A stretch of DNA of 64,000 nt from Dyadobacter sp. MSC1_007 (GTDB taxonomy: Bacteria; Bacteroidota; Bacteroidia; Cytophagales; Spirosomataceae). Numbering within the stretch: the first letter of the stretch is position 1; each line of letters opens with the position of its first letter. The position numbers were made by a program, and so were the translations under genes. This document shows, piece by piece, positions 1 to 8,051 of this stretch. The notes beneath the pieces were generated by a model. That model was not told where the DNA came from. It did not search any database and saw nothing but the letters and a program-made list of their open reading frames with translations. Location of the stretch: NCBI RefSeq assembly GCF_023667495.1, contig NZ_JAMOZL010000005.1:1-64000 (forward strand). The letters are read 5' to 3'.

Positions 1-10
1 CAAAGACCTT

Positions 11-121
11 GTTGGTGGCTATTGGCCTGGTGTTCACCTCTTCCCATCCCGAACAGAGAAGTTAAGCCCAGGTCCGCCGATGATACTTGGATCAAACCTG
101 GTAAAGTAGGTAGCCGCCACA
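11..121 (+). rRNA. rrf: 5S ribosomal RNA
   Basis: The sequence has the standard 5S layout. The 5' arm TTGGTGGCT pairs with the 3' arm AGCCGCCAC, and the conserved internal blocks CCCGAACAGAGAAGTTAAGC and GTAAAGTAGGTAGCC are in place. The length, about 110 nucleotides, is normal for 5S. It is the 3' end of an rRNA operon whose 16S and 23S genes would lie to the left, outside the window. A strong terminator follows within 15 bases. The ends are accurate to a few bases only. Confidence 0.95.
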
Positions 122-133
122 ATTATTTAATAC

Positions 134-165
134 AAAAAAGCCTTGCAGAAATGTAAGGCTTTTTT
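134..165 (+). terminator. rRNA operon terminator
   Basis: AAAAAAGCCTT and AAGGCTTTTTT form a near-perfect stem around a ten-base loop, ending in a run of T. It lies just after the 5S gene and just before the converging lacI-family gene. The A-tract on the left arm means it could also stop transcription from the right. Confidence 0.85.
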
Positions 166-197
166 GCGTTTAAGGGAGCGTATCTACTCTCCTATTA

Positions 198-1214
198 TCA
201 TTTGCCACCCCTGGCGGTTGACTCCCGGATGATTAATTCTGTTGGCAACGTGATTTCCTGTATCGGAAATGTATTTTTTTGAATGTGTTTGATAAGGACT
301 TCGCAGCTTTTTTGACCTATCTCATATGCGGGTTCTGCAACGGTCGAGAGGGATGGGGATATGATCTTTGAAGTTGGGTCGTTCGTGAAACCGATTACTC
401 CTACCTCATCACCCACTTTTATGCCTCTTTTCCGTAGCCATAAAATAGCTCCGATCCCCTTTCTGTCATTGACTGCAAAGATAGCATCAGGAGCATTTTT
501 AGTTGAGAATAGCTTTTCCATGTCGTTTTTTGCTTCTTCGTCGCTGAAACCGGAATGGACAATACCTGACGGTGAAAGCCCGTGTTTGTAAAGCGTATCC
601 AAATATCCCTGCAAACGGTTTTTAGTAAGACTTAATCCGATAGGTCCCGTGATGTGCGCGATCCGCGTGTAGCCACGCTCAATAAGGTGCTCGGTAGCAC
701 TGCATGCCCCAGCGTAATCGTCCTGAACTACAGTTGACGTCCCGATCGATCCTGCAACACGGTCAAAGAAAACGACCGGAAGATCCGCTTCTATCAGCTC
801 TTCGAAATGCTTAAAATCGTCAGTTTGGGAAGTAATGCACGCCAGGACGCCGTCAATGCTGCTTAATGAGAGCTCGCGGACAATCTTGGTTTCCCAATGC
901 ACGGAGTCATTAGTAAGATATAAAATTACCTGGTATCCTTTCTCCAACGCATATTCCTGAATACCGGTAATAACAGTCGAGAAATAGAAATTGGTAATGG
1001 AGGGAATAATGACCGCTATTTTGTGTGTATCGCTTTTAACCAACCCCGTTGCATTGAAATTCGGGCGGTAATTCATTTTCGATGCCATGTCAAGTACCAT
1101 CTTTCTCGTTTCAGCACTCACATCGTAGGTATCTCTCATGGCCCGGGATACCGTTGCAACCGATATTCCGAGCGTTTTTGCAATATCCTTAATGGTTGTA
1201 AATCTCTTTGGCAT
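198..1214 (-). CDS. LacI family transcriptional regulator
   Basis: A 338-residue one-domain-plus-sensor repressor of normal family length. Residues about 6-26 are the LacI helix-turn-helix (TIKDIAKTLGISVATVSRAM), followed by the hinge and a periplasmic-binding-protein-like sensor domain from about residue 60 to 333. This family binds palindromic operators and is released or recruited by a sugar or sugar phosphate in the cytoplasm. The gene is divergent from the GH109/nagB operon, and a palindrome with a central AACGTT lies between them (1257-1270). It therefore probably controls that operon and itself. The ligand cannot be read from the sequence; an amino sugar or its phosphate is the inference from the neighbours. 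Confidence 0.93.
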   Translation of the reverse strand: MPKRFTTIKDIAKTLGISVATVSRAMRDTYDVSAETRKMVLDMASKMNYRPNFNATGLVKSDTHKIAVIIPSITNFYFSTVITGIQEYALEKGYQVILYLTNDSVHWETKIVRELSLSSIDGVLACITSQTDDFKHFEELIEADLPVVFFDRVAGSIGTSTVVQDDYAGACSATEHLIERGYTRIAHITGPIGLSLTKNRLQGYLDTLYKHGLSPSGIVHSGFSDEEAKNDMEKLFSTKNAPDAIFAVNDRKGIGAILWLRKRGIKVGDEVGVIGFTNDPTSKIISPSLSTVAEPAYEIGQKSCEVLIKHIQKNTFPIQEITLPTELIIRESTARGGK

Positions 1215-1256
1215 GCCGCCAAGTTACAAACATGGAGGTAAATTAAATTCTATTTT

Positions 1257-1270
1257 CGATAACGTTCTCG
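1257..1270. promoter_or_regulatory. candidate LacI-family operator
   Basis: CGATAACGTTCTCG is an inverted repeat with one mismatched pair, centred on AACGTT, the usual core of LacI-family operators. It sits 43 bases upstream of the regulator's start codon and 97 bases upstream of the GH109 start, in the only divergent spacer of this locus. That it is a binding site is inferred from form and position. Confidence 0.5.
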
Positions 1271-1366
1271 CTACTATTTAGCTGAGATCCCTGGAATTGC
1301 GCTATAAAACATTGTAAAATTGTACGATTACAAGTGATTTTTTGGATTGTATCTAAGATAAGCCAA

Positions 1367-2767
1367 ATGAAAAAGCGGGAATTTTTAAAAATAGCAGGAT
1401 TAGGAAGTATTGGTCTTGCGGGTCGGGATGCAACTTCCGCATCTTTGGGCCTGTCAAATCAGCCAGATAGCAAGCAGCTTTTTAATATGAGTGGCTATGC
1501 TGCGCCTAAGATTGATACTGTGCGTATAGGCTACATCGGTATGGGTAACCGGGGAAGCGGAGCGATCAAGCGAATTGTTCATTTGGCTAATGTGCAGGTT
1601 AAAGGCGTTGCTGATATCGTGCCTGAAAAGGCGACTAATGCCAAAAAGCAACTCATGGAGGCTGGGCACAATCCCGAAAGTTATTCCGGCTCTGCGGATT
1701 CATGGAAAAAACTATGTGATCGCGATGACGTAGACCTGATTTACATTTGCACGCCGTGGAACTTACACGCGCCGATGGCAATCTATGCCATGGAACAAGG
1801 CAAGCACGTCGCGGTCGAAATACCGGCGGCTACTACCGTGGACGAATGCTGGAAAATGGTTGAAGTTTCTGAGAAAACTAAAAAGCATTGCATGATGCTT
1901 GAAAATTGCTGCTATGATTTTTTTGAGCTACTCACATTAAATATGGCGCGGCAAGGATTTTTTGGCGAAATCGTGCACGTTGAAGGCGCTTATATTCACG
2001 ATATTTTCGATTCGCTGTTTCAGAAAGATAAACGTTTTGAGCTGTGGCGTTTGAAGGAAAACCAGCGTAACGGTAACTTGTACCCAACTCACGGTCTGGG
2101 GCCGGTGGCGCAGATTCTTGATATCAATCGCGGCGATAAGATGGATTACCTCGTTTCGACAAGCAGTAACGATTTCATGCTCCAAGCCAAAGCAAACGAG
2201 CTGGCCGTCAAGGATCCTGATTTCAAACGTTTTGCAGGCAAATCGTTCCGTGGAAATATGAATACCACGACAATTAAGACGAGCAAAGGAAAAACAATCA
2301 TGTTGCAGCATGACGTTTCGTCGCCACGACCCTATTCACGGCTACATTTAATCAGCGGTACGAAGGGCGCCGCACAAAAATATCCATTGCCAGAGAATGA
2401 AATTTCCGGCAGACTGGCTCATGGACATGAATGGGTAAAGGACAATGAGTTTAAAGCTTTGGAACAAAAATATCAGCCTGAAATTGTAAAGCGGGTTGGC
2501 GAGCTGGCGAAAAAAGTGGGAGGCCACGGCGGAATGGATTTTCTGATGGACTGGCGCCTGATCGACTGTCTTCGAAACGGGCTGCCGCTCGATCAGGACG
2601 TTTATGACGCGGCCTCTTGGAGCGTTATTTCACCGTTGAGCGAGTGGTCAGTAGCCAATAAATCTAATTCAATCGATATTCCTGATTTCACAAACGGATC
2701 CTGGAAAAAAAATAAGCCGGTTGATATTACATTGAAGGAAGGAGGCAATACAGAAGTAAAATCGTAA
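1367..2767 (+). CDS. Gfo/Idh/MocA family protein, GH109 type (alpha-N-acetylgalactosaminidase-like)
   Basis: Start chosen at 1367 because the protein then opens with a clean export signal (MKKREFLKIAGLGSIGLAG); an in-frame start 11 codons upstream would bury it. A Rossmann NAD-binding motif (IGYIGMGNRGSG) lies near residue 55, followed by CTPWNLHAP, GKHVAVEIPAATT and the MMLENCCYD block typical of family GH109. Known GH109 enzymes keep NAD bound and remove terminal alpha-GalNAc by transient oxidation at C3. The 466-residue length is normal. It is the first gene of an operon, 5 bases from the deaminase gene, which suits release of an amino sugar and its catabolism. The signal lacks a full twin arginine, so the export route is unclear. 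Other oxidoreductase activities of the Gfo/Idh/MocA family are possible. Confidence 0.85.
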   Translation: MKKREFLKIAGLGSIGLAGRDATSASLGLSNQPDSKQLFNMSGYAAPKIDTVRIGYIGMGNRGSGAIKRIVHLANVQVKGVADIVPEKATNAKKQLMEAGHNPESYSGSADSWKKLCDRDDVDLIYICTPWNLHAPMAIYAMEQGKHVAVEIPAATTVDECWKMVEVSEKTKKHCMMLENCCYDFFELLTLNMARQGFFGEIVHVEGAYIHDIFDSLFQKDKRFELWRLKENQRNGNLYPTHGLGPVAQILDINRGDKMDYLVSTSSNDFMLQAKANELAVKDPDFKRFAGKSFRGNMNTTTIKTSKGKTIMLQHDVSSPRPYSRLHLISGTKGAAQKYPLPENEISGRLAHGHEWVKDNEFKALEQKYQPEIVKRVGELAKKVGGHGGMDFLMDWRLIDCLRNGLPLDQDVYDAASWSVISPLSEWSVANKSNSIDIPDFTNGSWKKNKPVDITLKEGGNTEVKS

Positions 2768-2772
2768 TACAA

Positions 2773-3525
2773 ATGAAAGTTATTATTTCGGAAACTAAGG
2801 AGGAATTGGGCCAGCGGGCAGGTATTTTCGCTGCTGAAATTATCAGGAATACAATCAAGGAACAGGGGTTTGCAAACATTATCCTGGCAACCGGTACGAG
2901 CCAGTTTGAAACGCTGCAACAACTGGTCAGTGAGGAGCATATCGACTGGTCAAGGACCACCATATTCCATCTGGACGAATACATTGGAATGTCTGACAAT
3001 CATCCGGCAAGCTTCCGCAAATACCTGAAAGACCGTTTTCTTTCCCAAATTGGCCCCGTGGCTGCGGCTTATCTGATAAATGGTGAAGGGGATGTCGGCA
3101 AAGAAATTGATTTTCTGAATAACACAATCAAAGCGCATGCGATCGATCTGGCTTTGGTCGGAGTTGGAGAAAACGGGCATCTCGCATTTAACGATCCTCC
3201 CGCAGATTTTGACACAGAAGACCCCTATTTGTTGGTTAATCTCGATGAACCGTGCAGATATCAGCAAATGGGCGAAGGCTGGTTTTCTTCGCTGGATGAA
3301 GTTCCGTTGCAGGCAATTAGCATGTCGGTGAAGCAGATCATGAAATCGCGGCATATTATATGTTCGGTTCCTGACGAGCGGAAGGCAATTGCAGTGCGGA
3401 ATAGCCTGGAAAGTGATGTAAGCAATCTTTTTCCGGCGAGTATTTTGCAAGAGCATCCCCATTGCACATTTTTTCTGGATAAAGCATCGTCCGGATTGCT
3501 GCTTGAAAAAGAGCTTTGGAATTAG
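2773..3525 (+). CDS. nagB: glucosamine/galactosamine-6-phosphate deaminase (NagB-like)
   Basis: A 250-residue cytoplasmic enzyme of the NagB/6-phosphogluconolactonase fold. It should convert an amino-sugar 6-phosphate to the ketose 6-phosphate and ammonia. Visible are the phosphate-binding loop ATGTSQFETL (39-48), the catalytic HLDEYIG (66-72) and GENGHLAFNDPP (132-143), whose His is the ring-opening base in NagB. It belongs to the shorter branch (about 240-250 residues) rather than the 266-residue E. coli type. Because the neighbour is a GalNAc-type glycosidase, galactosamine-6-phosphate is as likely a substrate as glucosamine-6-phosphate. No deacetylase (NagA) or kinase gene lies beside it. 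The gap to the GH109 gene is 5 bases, so the two are probably co-transcribed. Confidence 0.88.
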   Translation: MKVIISETKEELGQRAGIFAAEIIRNTIKEQGFANIILATGTSQFETLQQLVSEEHIDWSRTTIFHLDEYIGMSDNHPASFRKYLKDRFLSQIGPVAAAYLINGEGDVGKEIDFLNNTIKAHAIDLALVGVGENGHLAFNDPPADFDTEDPYLLVNLDEPCRYQQMGEGWFSSLDEVPLQAISMSVKQIMKSRHIICSVPDERKAIAVRNSLESDVSNLFPASILQEHPHCTFFLDKASSGLLLEKELWN

Positions 3526-3605
3526 GAAACGCAACCTTGGAGTTGGTAGCAGGTAAAAAACAGTGATTCAGCGACTTCTAATGTAAATTCTAAACCAAAA
3601 AACCT

Positions 3606-4748
3606 ATGGAAGCACCGTCTGTCACCAAACCTCAGGAAATAAAAAAATCTGACAAACCCGCTCGCCTGGCTTCAATCGACGCATTGCGAGGATTTGATAT
3701 GCTGATGATCTCGGGCGGTGGGGCATTTATTTTTCTCCTCGGAGGGAAAACCGGCATTCCCTTCATAGATGCGGTAGCGGCACAATTCGAACATCCTGAG
3801 TGGCACGGGTTTACTTTTTTTGACTTCATATTTCCTTTGTTTCTGTTCCTGGCAGGAGTTTCGCTGACGTTCAGTGTAAGCGGTGCGCTGGCAAAAGGCA
3901 TAGCGAAATCGGAAATTCGGAATAAGATTTTCAAACGGATGCTCATTCTGATCGCATTGGGTATACTGGATAAAAACGCTCCGATGGACATTTTTGACCC
4001 GGCGCACATCCGGTATGGCAGCGTCCTTGGGCGCATAGGGTTGGCTACATTCATATCCGCGATCCTCTATATGCATTATGGGTTTAACCAACGGCTTTAT
4101 ACCGCATTAGGGATTCTGGGAGGCTATTACCTTGCGTTGCTGCTGATACCTGTACCTGGTTTTGGAGCAGGTGACCTATCGTTTGAAGGCAATCTTGTGG
4201 GTTGGGTAGATCGTAATTTCATGCCCGGAAAGTTGAAACAAGGATCGTATGATGAACTGGCACTGCTCACGCAGTTCCCGGCATTATGCCTGACTATTTT
4301 TGGAACCATCGCAGGCGATTTTCTTTTGGCACCAGTCGACGCGGGCCGCAAAGTCAAAAAGTTGTTCCTTTTTGGCCTGGTCGGGATAGTGGCGGGTCTT
4401 CTCTGGAACATTGTGTTTCCAATCAATAAACACTTGTGGTCCAGCTCGTTTATCTTGCTCACCAGCGGGATGGCTTTTACTTTACTTGCTGTTTTTTACT
4501 GGATTATCGACGTCAAGGGTTACCAGAAATGGTCGTTCTTTTTCCGTGTGATCGGTATGAATTCGCTGGTGATTTATCTGGCGGTGAGGTTTGTCGATTT
4601 TAATGCATCCTCGAAACTACTTTTCGAAGGTATTTACAAATACGCGCCTGAGAACTGGCATGAAGTATATAATGCGTTGGGGGGATTTGTGCTCGTGTGG
4701 TTATTCCTGTATTTCCTTTATCGTCATAAAATTTTTGTCAAAGTTTAA
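3606..4748 (+). CDS. NagX-like / DUF5009 membrane acyltransferase-type protein
   Basis: A 380-residue polytopic membrane protein with about ten hydrophobic segments and a short charged N-terminus. The opening RLASIDALRGFDMLMISGGG is the hallmark of the DUF5009/NagX family, relatives of heparan-alpha-glucosaminide N-acetyltransferase (HGSNAT). In several bacteria nagX sits among N-acetylglucosamine genes, matching its place here between nagB and an exported hydrolase. HGSNAT moves an acetyl group across a membrane onto an amino sugar. Whether the bacterial proteins acetylate, deacetylate or transport is not settled. It starts 80 bases after nagB and ends 8 bases before the next gene, so it probably belongs to the same operon. 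Confidence 0.82.
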   Translation: MEAPSVTKPQEIKKSDKPARLASIDALRGFDMLMISGGGAFIFLLGGKTGIPFIDAVAAQFEHPEWHGFTFFDFIFPLFLFLAGVSLTFSVSGALAKGIAKSEIRNKIFKRMLILIALGILDKNAPMDIFDPAHIRYGSVLGRIGLATFISAILYMHYGFNQRLYTALGILGGYYLALLLIPVPGFGAGDLSFEGNLVGWVDRNFMPGKLKQGSYDELALLTQFPALCLTIFGTIAGDFLLAPVDAGRKVKKLFLFGLVGIVAGLLWNIVFPINKHLWSSSFILLTSGMAFTLLAVFYWIIDVKGYQKWSFFFRVIGMNSLVIYLAVRFVDFNASSKLLFEGIYKYAPENWHEVYNALGGFVLVWLFLYFLYRHKIFVKV

Positions 4749-4756
4749 TCATTGTT

Positions 4757-6061
4757 ATGAAAACAAACCCGAACCCGCAGGAAATCACAAGAAGATCGTT
4801 TTTAAGGACTACTGCCGGTTCAGCGGCAATTTCCCTTGTGCCGGGCGCGCAAGTTTTGTCCATGACATCTCCCAATTCATTGCAAAAACAAACAAATGCA
4901 GCTTCTATGGAATCGGAAAAGAGCCTAATTGGTGAATATGGTCCCTGGGCAGCATCGCTGTTGCCATCAATGCCTCCGCTTTCGTTCCGGAATAACAAAT
5001 GGACTAATCTTGCAGCCTGGAAAAAGGAGGCGATGGAGAAGACGAAAGAAATGGTGTCGGCTCCCGAAAAGCCAAGACTTCCGCAGGTGACAGTTCATAA
5101 AAAATATACTTACGATGGGCTCGATATAGAGGAATTATCCTGGCAATTACCTTATGGGCGGCCTACGCATGCGGTTCTTCTTAAACCGGCCGGTAATGCC
5201 AAACCGCTGCCTGCGATATTGGGGCTTCATGATCATGCAGGAATGAAATATTTTGGTTACCGCAAAATTGTCAAGACCTCGGATGACGTGCATCCAATGC
5301 TTAAAGAACATCAGGTAACTGACTATGGAGGGAAGGCGTGGGCCAACGAAATTGCGAAGCAAGGCTATGTGGTGCTCGTGCACGATACGTATGCATTTGG
5401 CAGCAGAAGGGTTTATTTCGAAGATGTGAAGGGACTAAATTGGGGTGGGGTAGATACAACCGGAAAAAGTGATTTGGATCCGGAAAAGAGCGAGAATATC
5501 AAAACTTACAACACGTGGTCGTCCGAACACGAGCATGTGATGTCCAAATCGCTATTCTCTGCCGGAACCACCTGGCCGGGCGTATTTCTGACGGAAGATC
5601 AGATCGCATTGGATATATTAAGCAACAGAAAAGATGTGGATTCCAACCGGATCGGCTGCGGTGGATTGTCGGGAGGTGGCTTGCGGACGGTGTATCTGGC
5701 TGGTATGGATCCAAGAATAAAATGTGCGGTATGCGTCGGTTTTATGACAACCTGGAAAGATCTGATCTTAAATAAGTCGGTTAACCACACGTGGATGACT
5801 TACACACCATTACTTCCCAAATATCTTGATTTCCCCGAAATTCTTGGACTGCGAGTGCCTCTGCCTACATTAGTCCTCAACAATAATCAGGACGAACTAT
5901 ACACATTAGGCGAAATGAAGAACGCCGATGTGATTTTAGGTAATGTATATAAAAAGGCGGGTGCGCCGGAAAAGTACAAAGCCAGATTCTACGACGGTCC
6001 CCATAAATTCGACGCTGAAATGCAGAAAGACGCTTTTGAATGGTTCAATAAGTGGCTTTAA
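4757..6061 (+). CDS. exported alpha/beta hydrolase (dienelactone-hydrolase-like)
   Basis: 434 residues. The N-terminus carries a twin-arginine signal (TRRSFLRTTAGSAAISLVPG, from residue 11), predicting Tat export of a folded protein. The body is an alpha/beta hydrolase: GLHDHAG (oxyanion region), the nucleophile elbow GGLSGGG with Ser305, a probable acid in NNNQDELY, and a C-terminal GPHKF histidine. The likely reaction is hydrolysis of an ester or acetyl group on a sugar. The gene starts 8 bases after the NagX-like gene and so is probably the last of the amino-sugar operon. It ends inside the convergent ispD gene, with a 17-base overlap. The substrate is unknown. Confidence 0.8.
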   Translation: MKTNPNPQEITRRSFLRTTAGSAAISLVPGAQVLSMTSPNSLQKQTNAASMESEKSLIGEYGPWAASLLPSMPPLSFRNNKWTNLAAWKKEAMEKTKEMVSAPEKPRLPQVTVHKKYTYDGLDIEELSWQLPYGRPTHAVLLKPAGNAKPLPAILGLHDHAGMKYFGYRKIVKTSDDVHPMLKEHQVTDYGGKAWANEIAKQGYVVLVHDTYAFGSRRVYFEDVKGLNWGGVDTTGKSDLDPEKSENIKTYNTWSSEHEHVMSKSLFSAGTTWPGVFLTEDQIALDILSNRKDVDSNRIGCGGLSGGGLRTVYLAGMDPRIKCAVCVGFMTTWKDLILNKSVNHTWMTYTPLLPKYLDFPEILGLRVPLPTLVLNNNQDELYTLGEMKNADVILGNVYKKAGAPEKYKARFYDGPHKFDAEMQKDAFEWFNKWL

Positions 6062-6722
6062 GATAGATTTCCGCCCAACGGAGATCTTCGGGCGTGGTGA
6101 TCTTGATGTTTTCATAGGCGCCGTCGATTAACCGGATTGGATAGCCATGCGCTTCCAGGACACTCGCACAGTCTGTGAATGACTCGTGGTAATCCGTATT
6201 AAAAGCCGTACGCATCCAGGATAGCCTAAAAGTCTGGGGTGTTTGTATAAGACGGAACTGCGCGCGGTCCATTGACTTGTTGCCATCATTTTGCGCTACA
6301 ATCCTGATAGAATCTTTTAATGGAACACTTACCACCGCGGCTCCGTGCAATGCGGCTTCTCCGTAACCATTAGCGATAATATCTTTTGAAATGACCGGTC
6401 TCACGCCATCGTGAACGGCTACTAGCCCCTCACTGTCGGTAATGTGCGCCAGTCCGTTCTGTACGGAGTGAAATCTTGTAGAACCTCCTGTTATCAACTC
6501 GTGTTGAATATCGAAATGATGCTCGTTGCATAAGTCTTTCCAAAAATCAAGCTGGTCAGCGGGCAGTACAACAATGATATTCAAGTCCTGGGAATAGGTG
6601 GCAAATGCATGAATCGTATGCATCAGTACCGGCAAGCCGTTGACTAACAGAAATTGCTTCGGAATATCGCTTTTCATACGGCTTCCGCTGCCGCCGGCCA
6701 CGATGATCACATATTCGCGCAT
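6045..6722 (-). CDS. ispD: 2-C-methyl-D-erythritol 4-phosphate cytidylyltransferase
   Basis: A 225-residue cytoplasmic enzyme of the non-mevalonate isoprenoid pathway. It joins CTP and methylerythritol 4-phosphate to form CDP-methylerythritol. The nucleotide loop IIVAGGSGSRM (6-16) with PKQF, the TRFHSV segment (82-87), and AVHDGVRP (102-109) are all family signatures. The length is normal. The gene follows queA on the same strand, but a hairpin with a T-run (6738-6792) lies between them, so joint transcription would require readthrough. Its 3' end overlaps that of the convergent hydrolase gene by 17 bases. Confidence 0.95.
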   Translation of the reverse strand: MREYVIIVAGGSGSRMKSDIPKQFLLVNGLPVLMHTIHAFATYSQDLNIIVVLPADQLDFWKDLCNEHHFDIQHELITGGSTRFHSVQNGLAHITDSEGLVAVHDGVRPVISKDIIANGYGEAALHGAAVVSVPLKDSIRIVAQNDGNKSMDRAQFRLIQTPQTFRLSWMRTAFNTDYHESFTDCASVLEAHGYPIRLIDGAYENIKITTPEDLRWAEIYLKATY

Positions 6723-6737
6723 GGGAATGGATGTAAT

Positions 6738-6792
6738 AAAAAAATGGCCATTTACGCATCAGGATCGTTAGTCGCTGATCATAAATGACCAT
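6738..6792 (-). terminator. terminator after queA
   Basis: On the minus strand ATGGTCATTTA and TAAATGGCCAT form an 11-base stem with one mismatch around a loop that holds a nested ATCAG/CTGAT stem. The right arm runs into TTTTTTTATT. It begins about 20 bases after the queA stop codon. Weak to moderate strength is likely because of the long loop. Confidence 0.6.
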
Positions 6793-6812
6793 CAGGTTCT
6801 TTAAAAGTCGGA

Positions 6813-7862
6813 TTATACGATCAACATGGCGTCACCATAGGTGAAGAATTTGTATTTCTCCTTGATAGCCATTTCGTAAGCTTTCATTACCAGGTCAAAT
6901 CCGCCGAATGCACAGGCTGACATCAAAAGGATGGATTCCGGCAACTGGAAGTTTGACAATAATGCATTTGCAATTTTGAAATCGTATGGAGGGAATACAA
7001 ACTTGTCAGTCCAGCCTTCCACTGCCTTCAAATGACCGCTCGCGGACACAGAAGATTCGATAGCTTTCAGAGAAGTGGTTCCAACCGCGCAAATACGTTT
7101 TTTCGAGTCGATCGCCTTGTTAACGATATCAGCGCTTGCCTGCGTAATGCGGTAATTTTCGGAATCTGTTTTGTGTTTTGTAAGATCTTCCACATCCACA
7201 GTCCGGAATGTGCCCAGACCGACGTGCAATGTTACCGGTGCGAAGTCTATTCCTTTGATTTCGAGGCGCTTCATGATGGCCTTGGTAAAATGCATTCCGG
7301 CAGTAGGGGCAGCAACTGCACCGACATGCTCAGCAAAAATGGTCTGGAAACGCTCGCGGTCGGAAGTTTCCACTTTTCTGCGCGAGATAATTTCCGGAGG
7401 AAGTGGTGTTTCACCTAGCTCGTCGACCAACTTCATAAATGCGTCATTATCGCCGTCATAGAGGAAACGGATCGTACGACCGCGTGAAGTTGTGTTATCG
7501 ATTACTTCGGCTACCAGATCGCTGTCGCCGAAATACAGCTTATTCCCTACCCTGATCTTGCGGGCAGGATCAACTAACACGTCCCAAAGACGCATTTCAC
7601 GGTTCAATTCGCGAAGCAGAAAAACTTCAATTTTAGCACCTGTTTTTTCCTTTTGACCATAAAGTCGCGCCGGAAAAACCTTCGTATCGTTGATAGCCAT
7701 GACATCGCCATCGTCGAAATAATTGATCAGGTCAGCGAATGTTTTATGTTCGATTTCTCCCGTTTTACGGTGAACAACCATCAGGCGGGACTCGCCGCGG
7801 TCGGAAGGATGAAGTGCAATTAAACTCTGGGGAAGATCAAACTTAAATTCTGATAGCTTCAT
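6813..7862 (-). CDS. queA: tRNA preQ1(34) S-adenosylmethionine ribosyltransferase-isomerase
   Basis: A 349-residue cytoplasmic enzyme that transfers and isomerises the ribosyl group of SAM onto preQ1 in tRNA, making epoxyqueuosine. The family blocks are clear: the start [19 protein letters not shown], then [41 protein letters not shown] and [20 protein letters not shown]. The length is typical. A full promoter of the Bacteroidota type lies 145 bases upstream (8007-8037), leaving a leader of about 140 bases with no gene in it. No other queuosine gene is nearby. Confidence 0.97.
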   Translation of the reverse strand: MKLSEFKFDLPQSLIALHPSDRGESRLMVVHRKTGEIEHKTFADLINYFDDGDVMAINDTKVFPARLYGQKEKTGAKIEVFLLRELNREMRLWDVLVDPARKIRVGNKLYFGDSDLVAEVIDNTTSRGRTIRFLYDGDNDAFMKLVDELGETPLPPEIISRRKVETSDRERFQTIFAEHVGAVAAPTAGMHFTKAIMKRLEIKGIDFAPVTLHVGLGTFRTVDVEDLTKHKTDSENYRITQASADIVNKAIDSKKRICAVGTTSLKAIESSVSASGHLKAVEGWTDKFVFPPYDFKIANALLSNFQLPESILLMSACAFGGFDLVMKAYEMAIKEKYKFFTYGDAMLIV

Positions 7863-8006
7863 AGCTGGATATTCTGTGAATTTCTTTGGTCGTAGACAAC
7901 TAAGTAAGCATTCTCCTATGAAAGAAAAATTGTCATCGGGAATACTTGCAAATGGATTTCAAATTTTGTAAAATCTGGACAATCCGGCCTTATCTAAATA
8001 AGAGCG

Positions 8007-8037
8007 CAAAAGTACGAAATTTTTTAAAAAATTTCAA
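8007..8037 (-). promoter_or_regulatory. queA promoter (TTG-N20-TAnnTTTG)
   Basis: On the minus strand TTG, 20 bases, then TACTTTTG matches the Bacteroidota housekeeping-sigma consensus of a -33 TTG and a -7 TAnnTTTG. It sits immediately after the accC stop codon and reads towards queA. Transcription would start near 8000 and give a leader of about 140 bases. Confidence 0.6.
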
Positions 8038-8051
8038 TAAATTCCCGGGTT

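Noticed and set aside
7863..8000. A preQ1 riboswitch before queA.
   Set aside because: I looked for the short C-rich loop and A-rich tail of preQ1 types and did not find them in the leader.
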